Shown: piece by piece, positions 18,913 to 30,908 of the stretch | How positions within the stretch are numbered: the first letter of the stretch is position 1 | Layout: every line of letters starts with the position of its first letter | Source of the DNA: Zygnema cylindricum | Taxonomy: Eukaryota; Streptophyta; Zygnematophyceae; Zygnematales; Zygnemataceae | Assembly: GCA_037447655.1 (NCBI GenBank) | Contig: JBBHKE010002686.1 | Coordinates: forward strand, 149,533-200,087 | Direction: 5' to 3' | DNA length: 50,555 nt | Notes under the pieces: model-generated | Seen by the model: only the letters and a program-made list of their open reading frames with translations | Told to the model about the DNA's origin: nothing | Databases searched by the model: none | Translations under genes and position numbers: made by a program

Positions 18913-21403
18913 GATTTATGATTCTCCTCTGATGGACCTGCTGTTCCACGGGGTGAGGGGAGGAGGGAGAGGGGAGGAGGGAGAGGGTAGGAGGGAGAGG
19001 GTAGGGGAGAGGGTAGGGGAGAGGGTAGGGGAGAGGTTAGGGAAAAGAGGGAGAGGCAATTGGAGAGAATGTGGGGGATAATGCAGGAAGGTGGAGAAGG
19101 CAAAGAGGGGGAAAAGGGAGGGAAATGTAGTAAGAGAGCAGGGAGAGGGAGGGAGAGGAAGGAAATGAGGCAGTTGAAAGAAAGAGAAGGAGAGGGAGGA
19201 AATGAGAGCAAGAATGCAGGAAGGTGAAGGAGGTATAGAGGGATTGGAGAATGAGGGCAAGAGAGTTAGTGTTTGGGAAGAGGGAGAGAATGAGAGAAAT
19301 GACATGGCAGAGAGGGAGAGTGTGATGGCAGAGAGCTCAAGGAGAGAGAGGAAGGGATAGAGAATGTGGGAGATTAGTGGTAGCGAAGGAGAGGAATATG
19401 TGAAGGAAAAGATGAGGGAATGAGGAAAGAAATGAGGGAGAGATGAACCAATGTGAGAGAAAGCTGAGAGAAAGAGAGGAGAGAGAGAGTTGCAAAAAAT
19501 TTCGAGCGAAAGCTGTCGAGGGATTAAAAATTTGTGTGAGAATAAGGGAATAGAGGGGAAAAAGTAAGAGATAAGTTTAACAAGGACATGAGTGTGAGAG
19601 AAGGAAAGACAAAGGAAAAGAAAAAAACATTTTTCTAACCAATGTGGCTCTAATGATTTGATTCGACAGCACATTTGAATTGAAGTTAGAGATGTCAAGT
19701 ATTGCTTAGAATTTTTATGTGTAAGATTTTGGAACTTTGTTACATGCAGGAACAGAAAATAGGTTTGAATGTATCAGACTCTATGTTGGAATTGAAACTT
19801 TTGGATTTAGTTGCGATAAAAATCTGTTCTGCATTGGTCAATACTATGTAGTCCACTTAATGATTATTCCATAGTTCAAATGTGCAAAACAATTGGTTTA
19901 TTTACAAGCTATTTATGCATCCTTTCTTCTTTTTTATATCATCTTCTTTAATCCATTTTTCTTTTCCTTTGTAGTGTTTGTCATCCACACGACTTTCGGT
20001 GAAGCAGTCCGTAAAACTGAAAACATAGATCACTGGTTTTTACTAAGCATAGGTTTTTGACCAGTACAGTATAAACTGAATATTTCCTTAGAACCCTGTT
20101 AATTATCGCCTAGATTATGACATTAATCTTTTTTAAATGGAAAACTTCTCAGAAAATGCCAATATTGATGAAGTTCTGTTCTCTCTTAGTCTTTTTTAAC
20201 TTTCCTGTTCCGAAACCAATCTGTCTCTGACGTTTAATCCCAAGATTTTATGTTTCAAAAGCACAGTGTACTTACATCATTATTCGACAGTTTTCTAAAA
20301 TTTTCCTGCTCTGAAACCGCTGGATATTTTACATTTTTTCTGATTCGGCATTTTTTTACAATTTTAAGACTTCTTTTTTCTGACTTTTTTTTTTTCTTCT
20401 GACTTTTGACAAAACCCACCAAAACTTTCATCTCCCTTTACTGCGATTTTCTTAATTCTTTTTATAAATTTTCTGCCTACATTATCCTTCTGCAATAACG
20501 ACTGTGTTTTTATTTTTTCAATCATCAGTCTCATTATTCTATTTTGTGCCAAATACCCTTTTAATGTACTTTTATGTTCTTTTTCTGCAAATTCTGTTTT
20601 CTTTTTCCTGTTTGTTTTCATGTTCTGAGACACAGAAAACTTGCAGAATCCACAGAAACTGACGAAGTTTACTTTCTTTAGTACTTTCTCGGAGAGTCTT
20701 TTCCGTTGATCGTTTTTCCAAATCCCTAGTTGACTTAGTTTTACTGGAAGTTTTTCTGCTTTTTTACTGGATTTTTTTTTTGTTTTTATACTGGAAGCTT
20801 GTTTTTTTTTTTAATGGAAGTTTTTTTGTTTTTTAACAGGAAGTTTTTTTTTTGTTTTGTTTTGTTTTTCTGTTTCAGGCTCAAGTTCACCGAGCGAAGC
20901 ATCGTTTCCGGGAAGTACAACAGTGTACTTTACTTTCAATTAAAACAGGAGGATGTTCCGAAGACTGTTCCTATTGCCCACAGTCTTCAAAATATACAAC
21001 TTCTGTCTCGTCGACCAAAATGCTTCCTTCTGATGAAATTTTGGAGGCCGCGAGGAAGGTGAGAGGGGTGTAGGGTTTCTTATGGTTTCTTAGGGTTTTG
21101 ATATCAGATTTTCAGGTTGCAATGTCAAACTTTCTTCATCGGATTTCTTTATTGGAACCTGATTTTCAGAAAATAAAATAAAATAATAATAATGGGTAGC
21201 ATATAAACCCTACCCATTTTTTTTTTTTTTTCTTATATACTACCCATTATTTTTATTTTTTCTCAATGGGTAGAGTTTATATGTTTAGGATTTTTTTTTT
21301 TTATGCCTGCGAAAACAGGTCACTGAGGAGGTTTTTGAAATGAGATTTAGGAAATTAAATGAAGGTGTAGAGGTAGAGTTGTAACATTCTCGTTTACCTA
21401 CCA

Positions 21404-21498
<95 letters not shown>

Positions 21499-21807
21499 GT
21501 ATCATATATATGTCTGTCATCATCATGTCAAATAAATCTTTTTCATCATATATTTTTGTCAGTCAATCATGTCAAGTCATGTAAGTGGTCATAAGTAAAT
21601 GTGTCATCATCATCATAATGGTTGTCATCATAAATAAAATAAATATAAATAAATATAAAATAAAATAAATAAATAAATCATCATAAAATCAAAATAAATA
21701 AATAAAATCAAAATGTAAAATAAATCAAATAAATAATGTCATCATCATCATAAAAATAATAAAATGTCATCATCAATCATCATCGTCGTGTCGTCATGTC
21801 ATCGTCG

Positions 21808-21845
<38 letters not shown>

Positions 21846-24800
21846 GTCGTCACCCTCTCTCCCTCTCCCTCTCCTCCTCTCCTCCCTCCCCCTCTCCCCT
21901 CCCCTCTCCCCCTCTCCCCCTCCCCCTCTCCCCTCCCCTCCCCCTCCCTCCTCTCCATCCACTAATCCCTGCCCTCCATCCTCCTCTCCCTCCCTCTCCC
22001 TCCTCCCCCAGGCAAAGGAAGCAGGAAGCACTCGATTTTGTATGGGAGCCGCTTGGAGAGAAACTTTGGGTCGAAAAACCCAATTTAACCGCATTTTGGA
22101 AAGTGTGGCAACTGTACGGTATGTTGTACATTTAGCAACTTTATCGACCTTCTTAAATTTGGGATACGGCTTGATTTGTAATTATTAATTTTATTGAAGT
22201 ACTTAAATTCGGGATACGACTTGATCTATATTTTAACAACTTTATTAAACTTGTTAAATTAGGGTTACAGTTTCATTTATATTTTAACAACTTTATTAAG
22301 CTTTTCAAATTTGGGAATGCTGTTTGGTTTATATATGGATAACGTTAAACTTCTTATCAACTTCTTAAATTCCAACCACGGTTTTTTTTTGTAGTTTGAA
22401 ATCTTTATGAAAGTTCCTTAATTTGCATTCTGGTCACTCTGTCTTATCTAGTTCTTCCAGAAATTCTCTGTCCCAAATTATATTTTCCTCCTTTATTATA
22501 ACAACAGTATAGTATTTGAACCGCAGTTTGTGGTTCAAAATTACTTTCTTGTGCCTGATTATTTGAACCAAGTGGCATTTAGTTTTTCATGAAATGAACA
22601 AAGCCAGAAACATTCTTGTGCAATTAGAACTGTATCAATTTATATGTAAACAGTAAGTGTATTCAATTGATGTACAAGTGTAGTAAAAATAAATTAGATA
22701 TAAGCACGAAAACGGTACATTAAAAGTGCAAACAAATTGCATGTCAACTAGTTTTTTTCTATGACTTAAATTATGTAAGATATGTACGCAAAATACCCAC
22801 TACGACAAAAAGAAGTACATCTGGAGTACATCCATAGTACAGTCCTTTATAGTACACTGTAAATCACTATTAGTGTTAATAACTCTAATTCGGTACTTGT
22901 TTTTTTTCGCCCTGACCGCTAAATATCCTTATTTCTTGCTAATTGTTTTCCCCTTTAAACCGTAAGTTGTCCCTGTCATTTGGACCGTTAAAAGAAATAT
23001 TAACATTAAAGCAGTCCTCATACTAATCATTTCTTACTGCTAATTCACAGTGTATTGTTTTGTACTTTATTGTACAATGAAGTTTAACCAGATTTGTTTT
23101 TTTTGGGGCCGAATTGTTAAGGCTGTCATTTGAAATTTTCAAACGTTTGAACCACTTGTTTTGATATTTTTTAGAGTTTGTACTTTTCAAGAAATAATTA
23201 TTTAAGTTTTAAATTCTGTGTTGTTTTCATAGTAATTCTCTGTCCAAATCTTATGTTTTCCACCTGTAGTAGTTCTCTGTCCTTTTCCAGTAATTCTTTG
23301 TTCTTGTACTAATTTTCTGTCAAAAAACGATGTTTTTCACCTTTAGTAATTCTCTCGTCTTTCCTCTCTGTTCTTTTGAGTTATCTTCTGTTTGTCTAGT
23401 TATTCTCTGTCCAAAAACTATGTTCTTCACCTTCAGTAACTCAATGCCCCATGTTATATCTGATCTTACATTCATATATTTACTCCATTGTATTCTTTTA
23501 TTTATTTATTCATTTATATCTTTGTTTGTTTATTTTTCAGGGGAATGGGAATGGAAGTTTGCTGCACTCTGGGAATGCTGGAGAAAGAACAAGCGAAGCA
23601 GCTCAAGATGGCCGGTCTCACGGCCTATAACCACAACCTCGACACTTCTCGAGAGTTTTATCCCTCGATTATTACCACGAGATCGTACGACGACCGTCTG
23701 AAAACGTTAGAAAATGTGCGAGAGGCAGGGATTTCGGTGTGCAGTGGTGAGTGGGTAAAAGTGGTAAATAGCGATTTTTTTTTTCTTAATCTGTCTCTGT
23801 TTGTGTATTTTTCTGTGTATATCTTTTTGTGTTTTTTGTCTGTTTTCCTGTTTTTTGCGTGTTGTCTCTGTCTCTGTCTCTGTCTGTAAATGGTGTTAGG
23901 ACCATATCAACAAACGGTTTATTCTTATTTGTCTCCTCCTTTTTCTTGGTCCTCTCATTCCTTTTTACTATCTTCTTTTTTTCTTTCGGCTTTCTGTTTC
24001 CTCTCAACCGCTTTCTTCTCCTTATTTTTGTCTTTATTCCGCCCTTGTTCTTGTTCAGTTTCCTCTTCTTCCCTCCTCCTCCCGCTCGGCCCTCCACATC
24101 TGTTGCTGCTGATATTAACCCCATCCGCTTTATTTATATCCTTTTCCTTCTCCCTCTCTGTCTCCCTCCTTCACTCCCTCTCCCTTTTTCACTGTTCCCA
24201 TCCACGTCAAAATCCCAAACATCTATCCTTCCATCCACACTCAAAAACCCATACTTGTTTTGGTATCTGCGCACATTTGCTACTTTCTGCCCTTTTTTGT
24301 TTTTTTCTGCACATACTTGTCTTTTCCTGCACATAATTTGTCCTTTCCAGCACATAATTTGTCTTTTTCTGCACACATCTTTTTCTGCGCACAGGTGGCA
24401 TCATCGGATTGGGCGAATCTGAGGGAGATCGCGTCGGTCTCCTCCACACATTGGCCACGTTGCCCGAACACCCGGAAAGCGTTCCCGTGAACGCCCTTTT
24501 GGCCGTCCCGGGAACTCCTCTGGAGAAACAAGAACCCGTGAAATGGTGGGAAATGGTCCGCATGATTGCGACGGCGAGAATCGTGATGCCTCGAGCCATG
24601 GTTCGACTTAGTGCCGGGAGAGTCCATCTCGCCCAATCAGAACAAGCCTTGTGTTTTATGGCCGGAGCTAATTCTATTTTTACAGGGGAGAGGCTTCTCA
24701 CCACACCAAATAACGAGGCTTCGAAGGACGAGGAGATGTTTGAAAAATTAGGTTTGATTCCCAAACCTCCGAGTTTCGGGCCGGGGGGAAGTACAACGGA

Positions 24801-24861
24801 GGTGGACGCACCGAGAGAGGCTTGGGAAGAGGGAGAGGAAGTGAAAGTGGCAATGCAGTAG
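18913..24861 (+). CDS. BIO2: biotin synthase, 5'-incomplete, five exons
   Basis: This is a radical SAM enzyme that inserts sulfur into dethiobiotin, the last step of biotin synthesis, in mitochondria in plants. Exons inferred from GT-AG sites and conserved frame: 18913-18952, 20879-21058, 22012-22118, 23541-23746 and 24395-24861 (TAG stop); the phases fit exactly. The first visible exon ends [11 protein letters not shown]. The second has the [4Fe-4S]/SAM motif CSEDCSYC; later exons have the cluster ligands in RFCMG, EVCCTLG and CSGG, and ARIVMPR. The C-terminus runs through LTTPNN and [10 protein letters not shown]. The 333 or so visible codons lack the transit peptide and about 50-70 N-terminal residues, which should lie left of 18913, where there is an assembly gap and then a retroelement. 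Introns exclude bacterial contamination. Whether the gene is intact depends on the gap. Confidence 0.95.
18953..20878 (+). other. intron of biotin synthase, purine-rich then AT-rich
   Basis: Donor GTGAGG and acceptor TTTCAG. About 18953-19620 is almost pure A/G on the plus strand (GGGAGAGG-type repeats). From 19650 it is T-rich intronic sequence. Long open frames in the first part arise from low complexity and are not genes. Confidence 0.8.
21406..21490. repeat. (TC)n microsatellite in bioB intron
   Basis: About 42 uninterrupted CT repeats in the intron between the second and third visible exons. Confidence 0.95.
21775..22010. repeat. (ATC)n microsatellite and polypyrimidine tract
   Basis: (CAT/CGT)n triplets to about 21850, then roughly 155 bases of nearly pure C/T ending at the CCCCCAG acceptor. 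It may serve as an oversized polypyrimidine tract. Confidence 0.85.
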
Positions 24862-25779
24862 GGGAGAGGAGGAGAGAGGAACGAGAAAGGAGAGGAGAGG
24901 GAGAGGAGGTGAGAGAGGAGGAGAGAGGGGAGAGAGATGGGTAGAGGCTTTAGAAGTAGAATACGGAATGGTAGGTAGGGAGGTTTTTGTTTAAAACTAA
25001 TTATCGGGTGTCGGTTGACTTTTGAGTTAGGCAATAGGTCAGGATGTAGATTCGAGGATCGAAGGTGATGTTTCCTTTTTTTTTTTCCGGTTTTCCTTGA
25101 CATCGTTTATTATTCGGTTTCGGTTATGAGACGAGATAGGTAGATAAGATTTTGAGGCGATTATTTTGCCATAGTGGATGTAGGAATATTTTCCTTCAAA
25201 AAAAAGAGTTGGGTGTTGCTCTTGGACCTAGTTTTGACGAATTTTACATAGAAATTTGTTTGAACTTTACATTTGTCCCATTAGCAAATGGTTTTCAATC
25301 TTGTAGAGTGTGGATGGGAGGATTGGTGGTTACTATTATTTGATTTGTCACGGTTTTGTCCTTTCTCTATGAAACCTTCTGCTCCTTTTGTTCTCTTCTT
25401 GCTTCCCTTCTTCTCTTCCTCCTTTCCTTCTTCTCTTCCTCCTTCCTTTCTTCTCTTCCTTCTCCCTTTCTTCTCTTCGTGTTGTCCTTTTTTTCTCCTT
25501 TTCCCTTCTTCTCTTCCCCTTTCCTTCTTCTCTTCCTTATCATTGTCATCTTCACATTGTTTTTTCGTTGTTGATTTTTGTTCAGCTATTTCTTTTATCT
25601 AGAGCCTTATATTGATTAAATTGAAGAAAGCAGGGAAAAGTATCCAAAACAAGTTCATGAAGAGGAGATCTTTCTCCAACGGGAGGTCAATCTTCCAAAT
25701 TCCTGTGATTTTGCTGGAATTTCATATCTATGAAATGAACTAAGATGATGAAGTTTTTTTGCCAAAATATCACCGCTTC
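24862..25779. other. 3' flank of bioB, purine and pyrimidine tracts
   Basis: No gene is seen. 24859-24950 is G/A-rich just after the stop; 25375-25560 is made of CTTCTCTTCCTCC-type repeats. The 3' UTR presumably ends here, but no clear polyadenylation signal stands out. Confidence 0.6.
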
Positions 25780-26710
25780 TTGGTGCAAGTCTTTCTCCTT
25801 GTGTGAGTCTTTCTCTTAGTGCAAATCTTCTCCTTCTACTAAGTCGTCCTCTTGGTGCGAATCCTCCTCTTGGTGCAATTCCTTCTCCTAGTGCGAGTCT
25901 TCCTCTTTGTGCGAGTCCTCTCCTTCTGCGGGTCCTCTTGGTGCGAGTCCTTCTCTTAGTGCGAGTCTTCTCCTTCTACAAGTCCTCTTGGTGCGAGTAC
26001 TTCTCTTAGTGCGAGTCTTTCTCTTGGTGCGAGTCCTCCTCTTGGTGGGAGGAGTCCTCTTAATGCGAATCCTCTCCTTGTGTGAGTCCTCATCTTAATG
26101 CGTGTCCTCCTGTTGGTGCGAGTCCTCCCCTTCGTGCAAGTCAACTTCTTGGCGCGAGTTTTTCTCCTGGTGCAAGTCTTCCTCTTGCTGCAAGTCTACT
26201 TCTTGGTGCGAGTCCTCCTTTAGGTGCGAGTCCTCTTCATGTGTGCGAGTCCTCCTCTTGGTGGGAGTCTCCCTCTTAGTGCGAGTCCTCCTTTTGGTGC
26301 GAGTCCTCATCCTGGTGCGACGACTCTTCTTGGTTCGAATCCTCCTCTGGGTGAGAGTCCTCCTCCTAGTGGTAGTCCTCCTCTTAGTGCGAGTCCTCTT
26401 GATGCAAATCGGCTTTGTGGTGCGAGTCCTTCTCGTGGTGCGAGTCTTCCTCATGGTGCGAGTCCTCTCCTTGTCCGAGTCCTCCTCTTAATGCGAGTCC
26501 TCTTCTAGGCGCAAGTCCTCTCGTACTTCGAGTCCTCCTCTTAGTGCAAGTCCTCTTCTTGGTGTGTGTCTTTCTCGTGGTGGAAGTCTCCGTCTTAGTG
26601 CAAGTCATCCTCTTGGTGCGAGTCGTCTTTTTGGTGTGAGTCGTCTTTGTGGTGCGAGTCCTCTTCTTGGTGCGAGTCCTCTTTGTGCGAGTCCCCGCTT
26701 TGTCGAGAGT
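25780..26710. repeat. 18-bp minisatellite, block 1
   Basis: Imperfect tandem copies of CTTGGTGCGAGTCCTCCT (about 50 units). All frames stay open because the unit is a multiple of three and lacks stops, giving spurious VRVLLL or RTRTKR peptides. Element E is inserted at its right edge. Confidence 0.92.
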
Positions 26711-27891
26711 TGTTGATATTTGTGTATTTTCTAGGTCTGTAATAGGATAGAAAAAGGGCTGAGGCAGTCTTCCTCTAACTCCCCTCTCCAAGCCCCCACA
26801 CTTGTTGTAGTCACTGAAGGCTGGATAGGGAGCTAGAGCCATGGCTGCCTAAGCTCTCTAGAGAAGACGGGGTAAATTAGTAATACTTACCAAAAGGTAT
26901 TTGACGGACCCAGAAATTGATCCTAGTACCTACCGTTAGTCAATTCGATATTAGCCGGTAACTTTATCCATTTAGACTAGAGCTAGTATTACGGCATATG
27001 GGGTTTGATAATTATTTAGATAGTTACACGTAGACTAGTTCATTTAACTGGAAATATATACGTATTGCATAGATATAGTTATGTATAGTACGGAGTACAG
27101 ATTTATTAATTGAAACGGATACCGCGCATTTGGTTCGACCGCGAAACAAATACCGCGCTTCTATTTTCAACGGCTAGCAATATAGCCGTATTTAATCGGA
27201 CGGCTACGATAGGCGCCACGATCGCGGGATATGTACTTTTGGCGGTTTGCGGTCATCGCCACATAGGATGACACATGGCACGTCAACATTGGATTGCGGC
27301 GACACCGGAGATTACGGGAACAAATAGATATATGACATGTGTTGACATTTCAGCCATATCGTACGATTGTCGTACAGAAAGTACACCGGCACCTGTACTT
27401 ATCTGTACGGTACAGTGATGTGATTGGTGCCGTACGTCAGTAGATAGGGTCTTAGAGTGAGAATAGGACTTAGAATTTTTTGAGTAGCTAGTCGCCTCTC
27501 CCAGAGAGCATCTTGTATAAATGGCAAACTTTGGCCAGCCATAACTATCAATTTACTTGACCATTTTCAGTGATTCTTTTTGCTGCGGACTCAGGGGAGT
27601 CCATGCTACACAGGGGAGTAGTCGGTCAGAGTTTTTGTCTGCCAGGGTGGCTGCATATCTAAGGGAAAGTCAAAGTGGGTGAATGTGTCCAAATCTCATA
27701 TTCTAACTTTGCATTCTGTGGTGGAACTGAGCACACAGAAAGTGTTATTTCACAGGGGTGAATCTATATTGGGGTTCTGACTGTCAAGGGGTCAGTCATT
27801 TGGGTTTATATCAAGTTTGGAGTCGGCACTATCTAGATTAGCTTCTTTGGATCTGCCTACTCTGAGGGCCAATGGAGGTCTCAGAGTTTCA
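26711..27891 (+). repeat. 5' LTR of element E
   Basis: Runs TGTTGATATTTGTG to ...CAGAGTTTCA. It shares the overall layout of the A/B/D LTRs with an insertion of about 130 bp near the 3' end (27650-27840). Confidence 0.93.
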
Positions 27892-29115
27892 GGTTATGGG
27901 TCCACCATCTAGGGTGCCTATGTTTGATGGAACAGGCTTCACGTATTGGGCGTTTACAATGGAGGGATTGCTTTTCGAGAAGCACTTATGGGGAATTGTT
28001 GCGGGACAAGTGAGATGTCCGCCACCTAGCTTTGGAGGAGCTTACTACGGAGAATCATCTGAGACTGCCCAGAATATCATCCGGAGTTCAGATGCAACGG
28101 AAGGTGAAGGGAAAAACCTTTTCGTGGATGGGGAAATAGGGGAGAAGGAAAAAGGGACACCTATGGTGAGGGGAGCTAGGCTCTCAGCTATGGTACCACA
28201 TGTAGGGATTAAAACTGAAGAAAATGACAGGAAAATATGGGAATACAAAAACACTATAGCAAAACATCTCATACTTAGATATGTGTCTAAGTCGATAGCT
28301 ATCACTCTTTTAAGTCTAACCAAGTCTTCGGAGATATGGGAAGCACTAACTCAGATTTATAAGAGTGAGACTATTCAGAGGCAGCAATTAGTAAAACAGG
28401 AAATAGATGCCTACGTTTATAAAGGCGGTAGCATGATAGAGTTTTGCAATGATATTGCTGCGTTATATGTTGAGCCTACAAGTGCGAGATATGTAGAATC
28501 TGAGGAGAGTAAGATTAATACACTAATTATGAAACTCCCAGATGAGTACGAAAACATCATTTGTCGTATGCAGGCAATGGATGGCTCCTCATGGACTTGG
28601 AGCTTTACCATGGGGATAATTCTTGTGAGGGAAAGCACTTTGGAGCTTCGTAGGGGAAAGGACAGGGTCAATGCATTTTCAGCTGGTGGTGATTGGCGGA
28701 AGCGTGATGAGAGGAACGGCGGTGACGAGCGGAAGCGTGATGAGAAGAACGGTGGTGACGAGCAGAAGCGTGATGAGAGAAAGAAAGACAAAGGTAAACC
28801 TTATCGGAACTTTGGTGGAAAGAGAGGGAGAGGAAAAGGCACGCGAGCTTTGAAAAAAGGGGTTTGCTTCTTTTGTAGGGAACCGGGTCATTATATGGAG
28901 GAATGCCCTTGTTTGGAAAAACTTAGAAATTGGAATGTGGATGAGGAGGAAGAAGGGGAAGAGGAGAAAGAGGATGAATATATTTTAGAGCTTCTCCGGA
29001 TTAGTAGTATGGGGAAGAAAGAAAAGCACACAGTAATTGCACGAAGGCAACAGTGTGCTTTTGGAGGTATAAGGGAAGTAAAGAGAGAGGAGGTACTTGA
29101 GGATGTCGAGGAGTG
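27872..29115 (+). CDS. element E Gag, N-terminal part of a Gag/mini-pol frame
   Basis: Copia-type Gag starting at the ATG in the 5' LTR end and reading through the PBS as in element A. It includes the Gag domain (WGIVAGQ; IYKSETIQRQQLVKQE at about residues 165-180), a tandem 15-residue repeat rich in RKRDE and NGGDE (about 272-305), the zinc knuckle CFFCREPGHYMEEC (about 331-344) and an acidic tail. No protease DSGA motif follows. Now it is cut by the solo LTR at 29116. Without that insertion the frame would continue unbroken from 30153 to the stop at 30577-30579 (556 codons in all), an inference from the TSD. The product could act in particle assembly but not in reverse transcription. Confidence 0.85.
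27892..27906 (+). other. primer binding site of E (half-tRNA type)
   Basis: GGTTATGGGTCCACC differs from that of A by one C-to-T change, which still allows a G-U pair with the tRNA. It contains an in-frame ATG (27896-27898). Confidence 0.7.
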
Positions 29116-30147
29116 TGTAGAAATAAAAAGGTTATTTTAGTATTTTCTAGGTTTTGCAAAATGCAGAAAAAAAAGCAGAGGCAGTCTGCCTCTAACTTCT
29201 CTCTTTAGCTCCCACACTTGTCGTAGTCACTAAAGGTTGAAGAGGGAGCTAGAGCCATGGCTGCCTATGCTGATTAGATATAGAGTTACGGGTTGTAGAT
29301 TTTGGTAGATTTACCAAAATATAATTGATGGACCCAGGATTTGAACCGAATACCTATCGTTCACTTTTAGCCTGTAGCCTTAGCCATTTAGTCTGCCATC
29401 ATGCTTGGAAGTGCATGGTTTGATAGTTTATTAAATCTTAACACGTAGTCTATTTCATTTAATGGGATATTTAAACATAGATACAGTTTGTAAAGTACGG
29501 CGTACGGAACATTCGAAACGAATACTGCGCATTTTGTTTAGAAAGCGAAAGAAATACTGCGGAAGTATTTATGACGGTCACGATTGTAACCCGGCTTAAT
29601 CGGACGGCCACGAAGCATGCCGAGATCATGGAATAGGTTTTCGGCGGTTTGCGGTTGACGTCACGTCATTTGCCACGTGGCACAATCACATTGGATTACG
29701 ACATCTCCTGGGATTCCAAGAACGAATCCAAAAATGACATGTGTCGACTTTTTGGCCATGTTGTACAATATCCGTAAATAAAGTACAACGGTACATGTAC
29801 CTTTATGTACGATACACTATTATGATTGGTGCCGTACTTCAGTAGATGAGTTTTAGAGAGAGATAGGACTTAGAAAAATTTGATTGATTAGACCCTCTCT
29901 CCCAGAGAGCTCATGTACAAAAGGTCAACTTTGACCCTTCATAACTTACTGCTCAGGGGAGCAAATTCAGAGATTCTTTTTTTCTATAGACTCAGGGGAG
30001 TCTTCCCTTTACAGGGGTGAAGGTGGTCAGAGTTTTGGTCTGCCAAGGTGGCAGTTATTCTTGCTGAAACACAAAGGGGTCAGGGTTATCCTAGAGGCTT
30101 CGTGTGAGCTGCCTACTCTGAGGTCCTATGGAGGTCTCAGAGTTACA
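29116..30147 (+). mobile_element. solo LTR of copia family D inside element E
   Basis: 1032 bp, TGTAGAAATAAAAAGG to ...CAGAGTTACA, with perfect TSD GAGTG at 29111-29115 and 30148-30152. No internal sequence is present, so a full element recombined between its LTRs. It contains the antisense tRNA-like module (29337-29400) and the W-box pair (29923-29936). Nearly identical to the partial LTR at 18204. Confidence 0.94.
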
Positions 30148-30908
30148 GAGTGTAGAGTGTATGACTTAGAAATGAGAAAGTCAGTTCTAGAATCCATAAG
30201 TGAAAACGGGAAAGATAAAATTAATCAGGATAATTTTATAGATAATAGGGAACCAGAAAACTGGTCGGAAAGGGAGACTTCAACGGATTCCGAGGAAAGG
30301 GGAGAAGTGAAACTCGAAGAGGTTTCAAAGGATAGGGGAGAAGAGAAATATTTGATTAAAGGTTTAGGGGAGAAGAAATATTTATTGGGAATTAAATTAG
30401 AAAGTAATAGTGGAAAGAATTCCATGGGAGAGAGTGAGGGAAGTTCAGAAAATGGGGTAATTATCATGGATAAAAATATGAATACGAAAGATGTAGATCT
30501 TATGAGGAACTTAGTGGGGACTAGTGTTTTTTGGGAATATTTGGGGGTGGATGGATTTCGACATCACTACTTGGTGTGACGTCACTTGTGAAGATGTGCC
30601 TGTAAAAGGGTTAGCATCTGGGTGTATGTTGCAGATTGGAGATGGGGCTGGCTGTTTGGATCGCAAGAGGGAAATCGGTTTGTGTGTGATGAGGTGGATA
30701 ACATCTTTGCTCGGATTTATGAAAAGTGGGATGTTAAATAAAATGTGTGATGCAATTATTATTTCAGTTCATTTAATGCACTGTGTTAAATACTTAAGTT
30801 TTATGAAAAGAAAAGGAAAAGGGAAAAAGAAAAAGAAAAAGAGGAGGGGGTGTTTGTCTACTTTTTTTGTGGAAGTTGAAAGGGAAAAAGACTAGAAAAT
30901 AAGGGGAG
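30148..30908 (+). pseudogene. element E compressed pol remnant
   Basis: A patchwork of short pieces of copia pol in the right order. CRVYDLEMRK corresponds to YRVYDLKRED after the integrase. EKKYLLGIKLE corresponds to AKYILGIQVE of RT. ENGVIIMDKNM corresponds to EGVIVLDEEL. Then, one frame away, DITTWCDVTCEDVP corresponds to the RNase H DITTWSDASYGDAP. RT active site and integrase are missing. A lysine-rich tail ends at the TAG (30893-30895), and the polypurine tract AAAATAAGGGGAG follows. This pattern of several internal deletions is unlike random decay of one copy. Confidence 0.8.

Noticed and set aside
18916-19698. Long open frame in the purine tract, minus strand
   Set aside because: Low-complexity GGGAGAGG repeats without stops inside the bioB intron; composition alone explains it.
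21796-22188. Ser-rich open frame at (ATC)n
   Set aside because: Microsatellite translation that happens to run into the real bioB exon 22012-22118 in the same frame.
23829-24422. Long frames across the last bioB intron
   Set aside because: T/C-rich intron sequence; splice sites and conserved exons on both sides fit biotin synthase.
18913-24861. Bacterial contamination as the source of bioB
   Set aside because: Four GT-AG introns with matched phases and plant-like exon sequences.
25780-26710. CRISPR-like array
   Set aside because: Units are contiguous and imperfect without unique spacers, and the DNA is from a plant nucleus.
25803-26842. Several overlapping open frames encoding VRVLLL-, GASPPL- or RTRTKR-type repeats
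   Set aside because: They arise from an 18-bp minisatellite whose unit is a multiple of three and lacks stops; no domain or start context.
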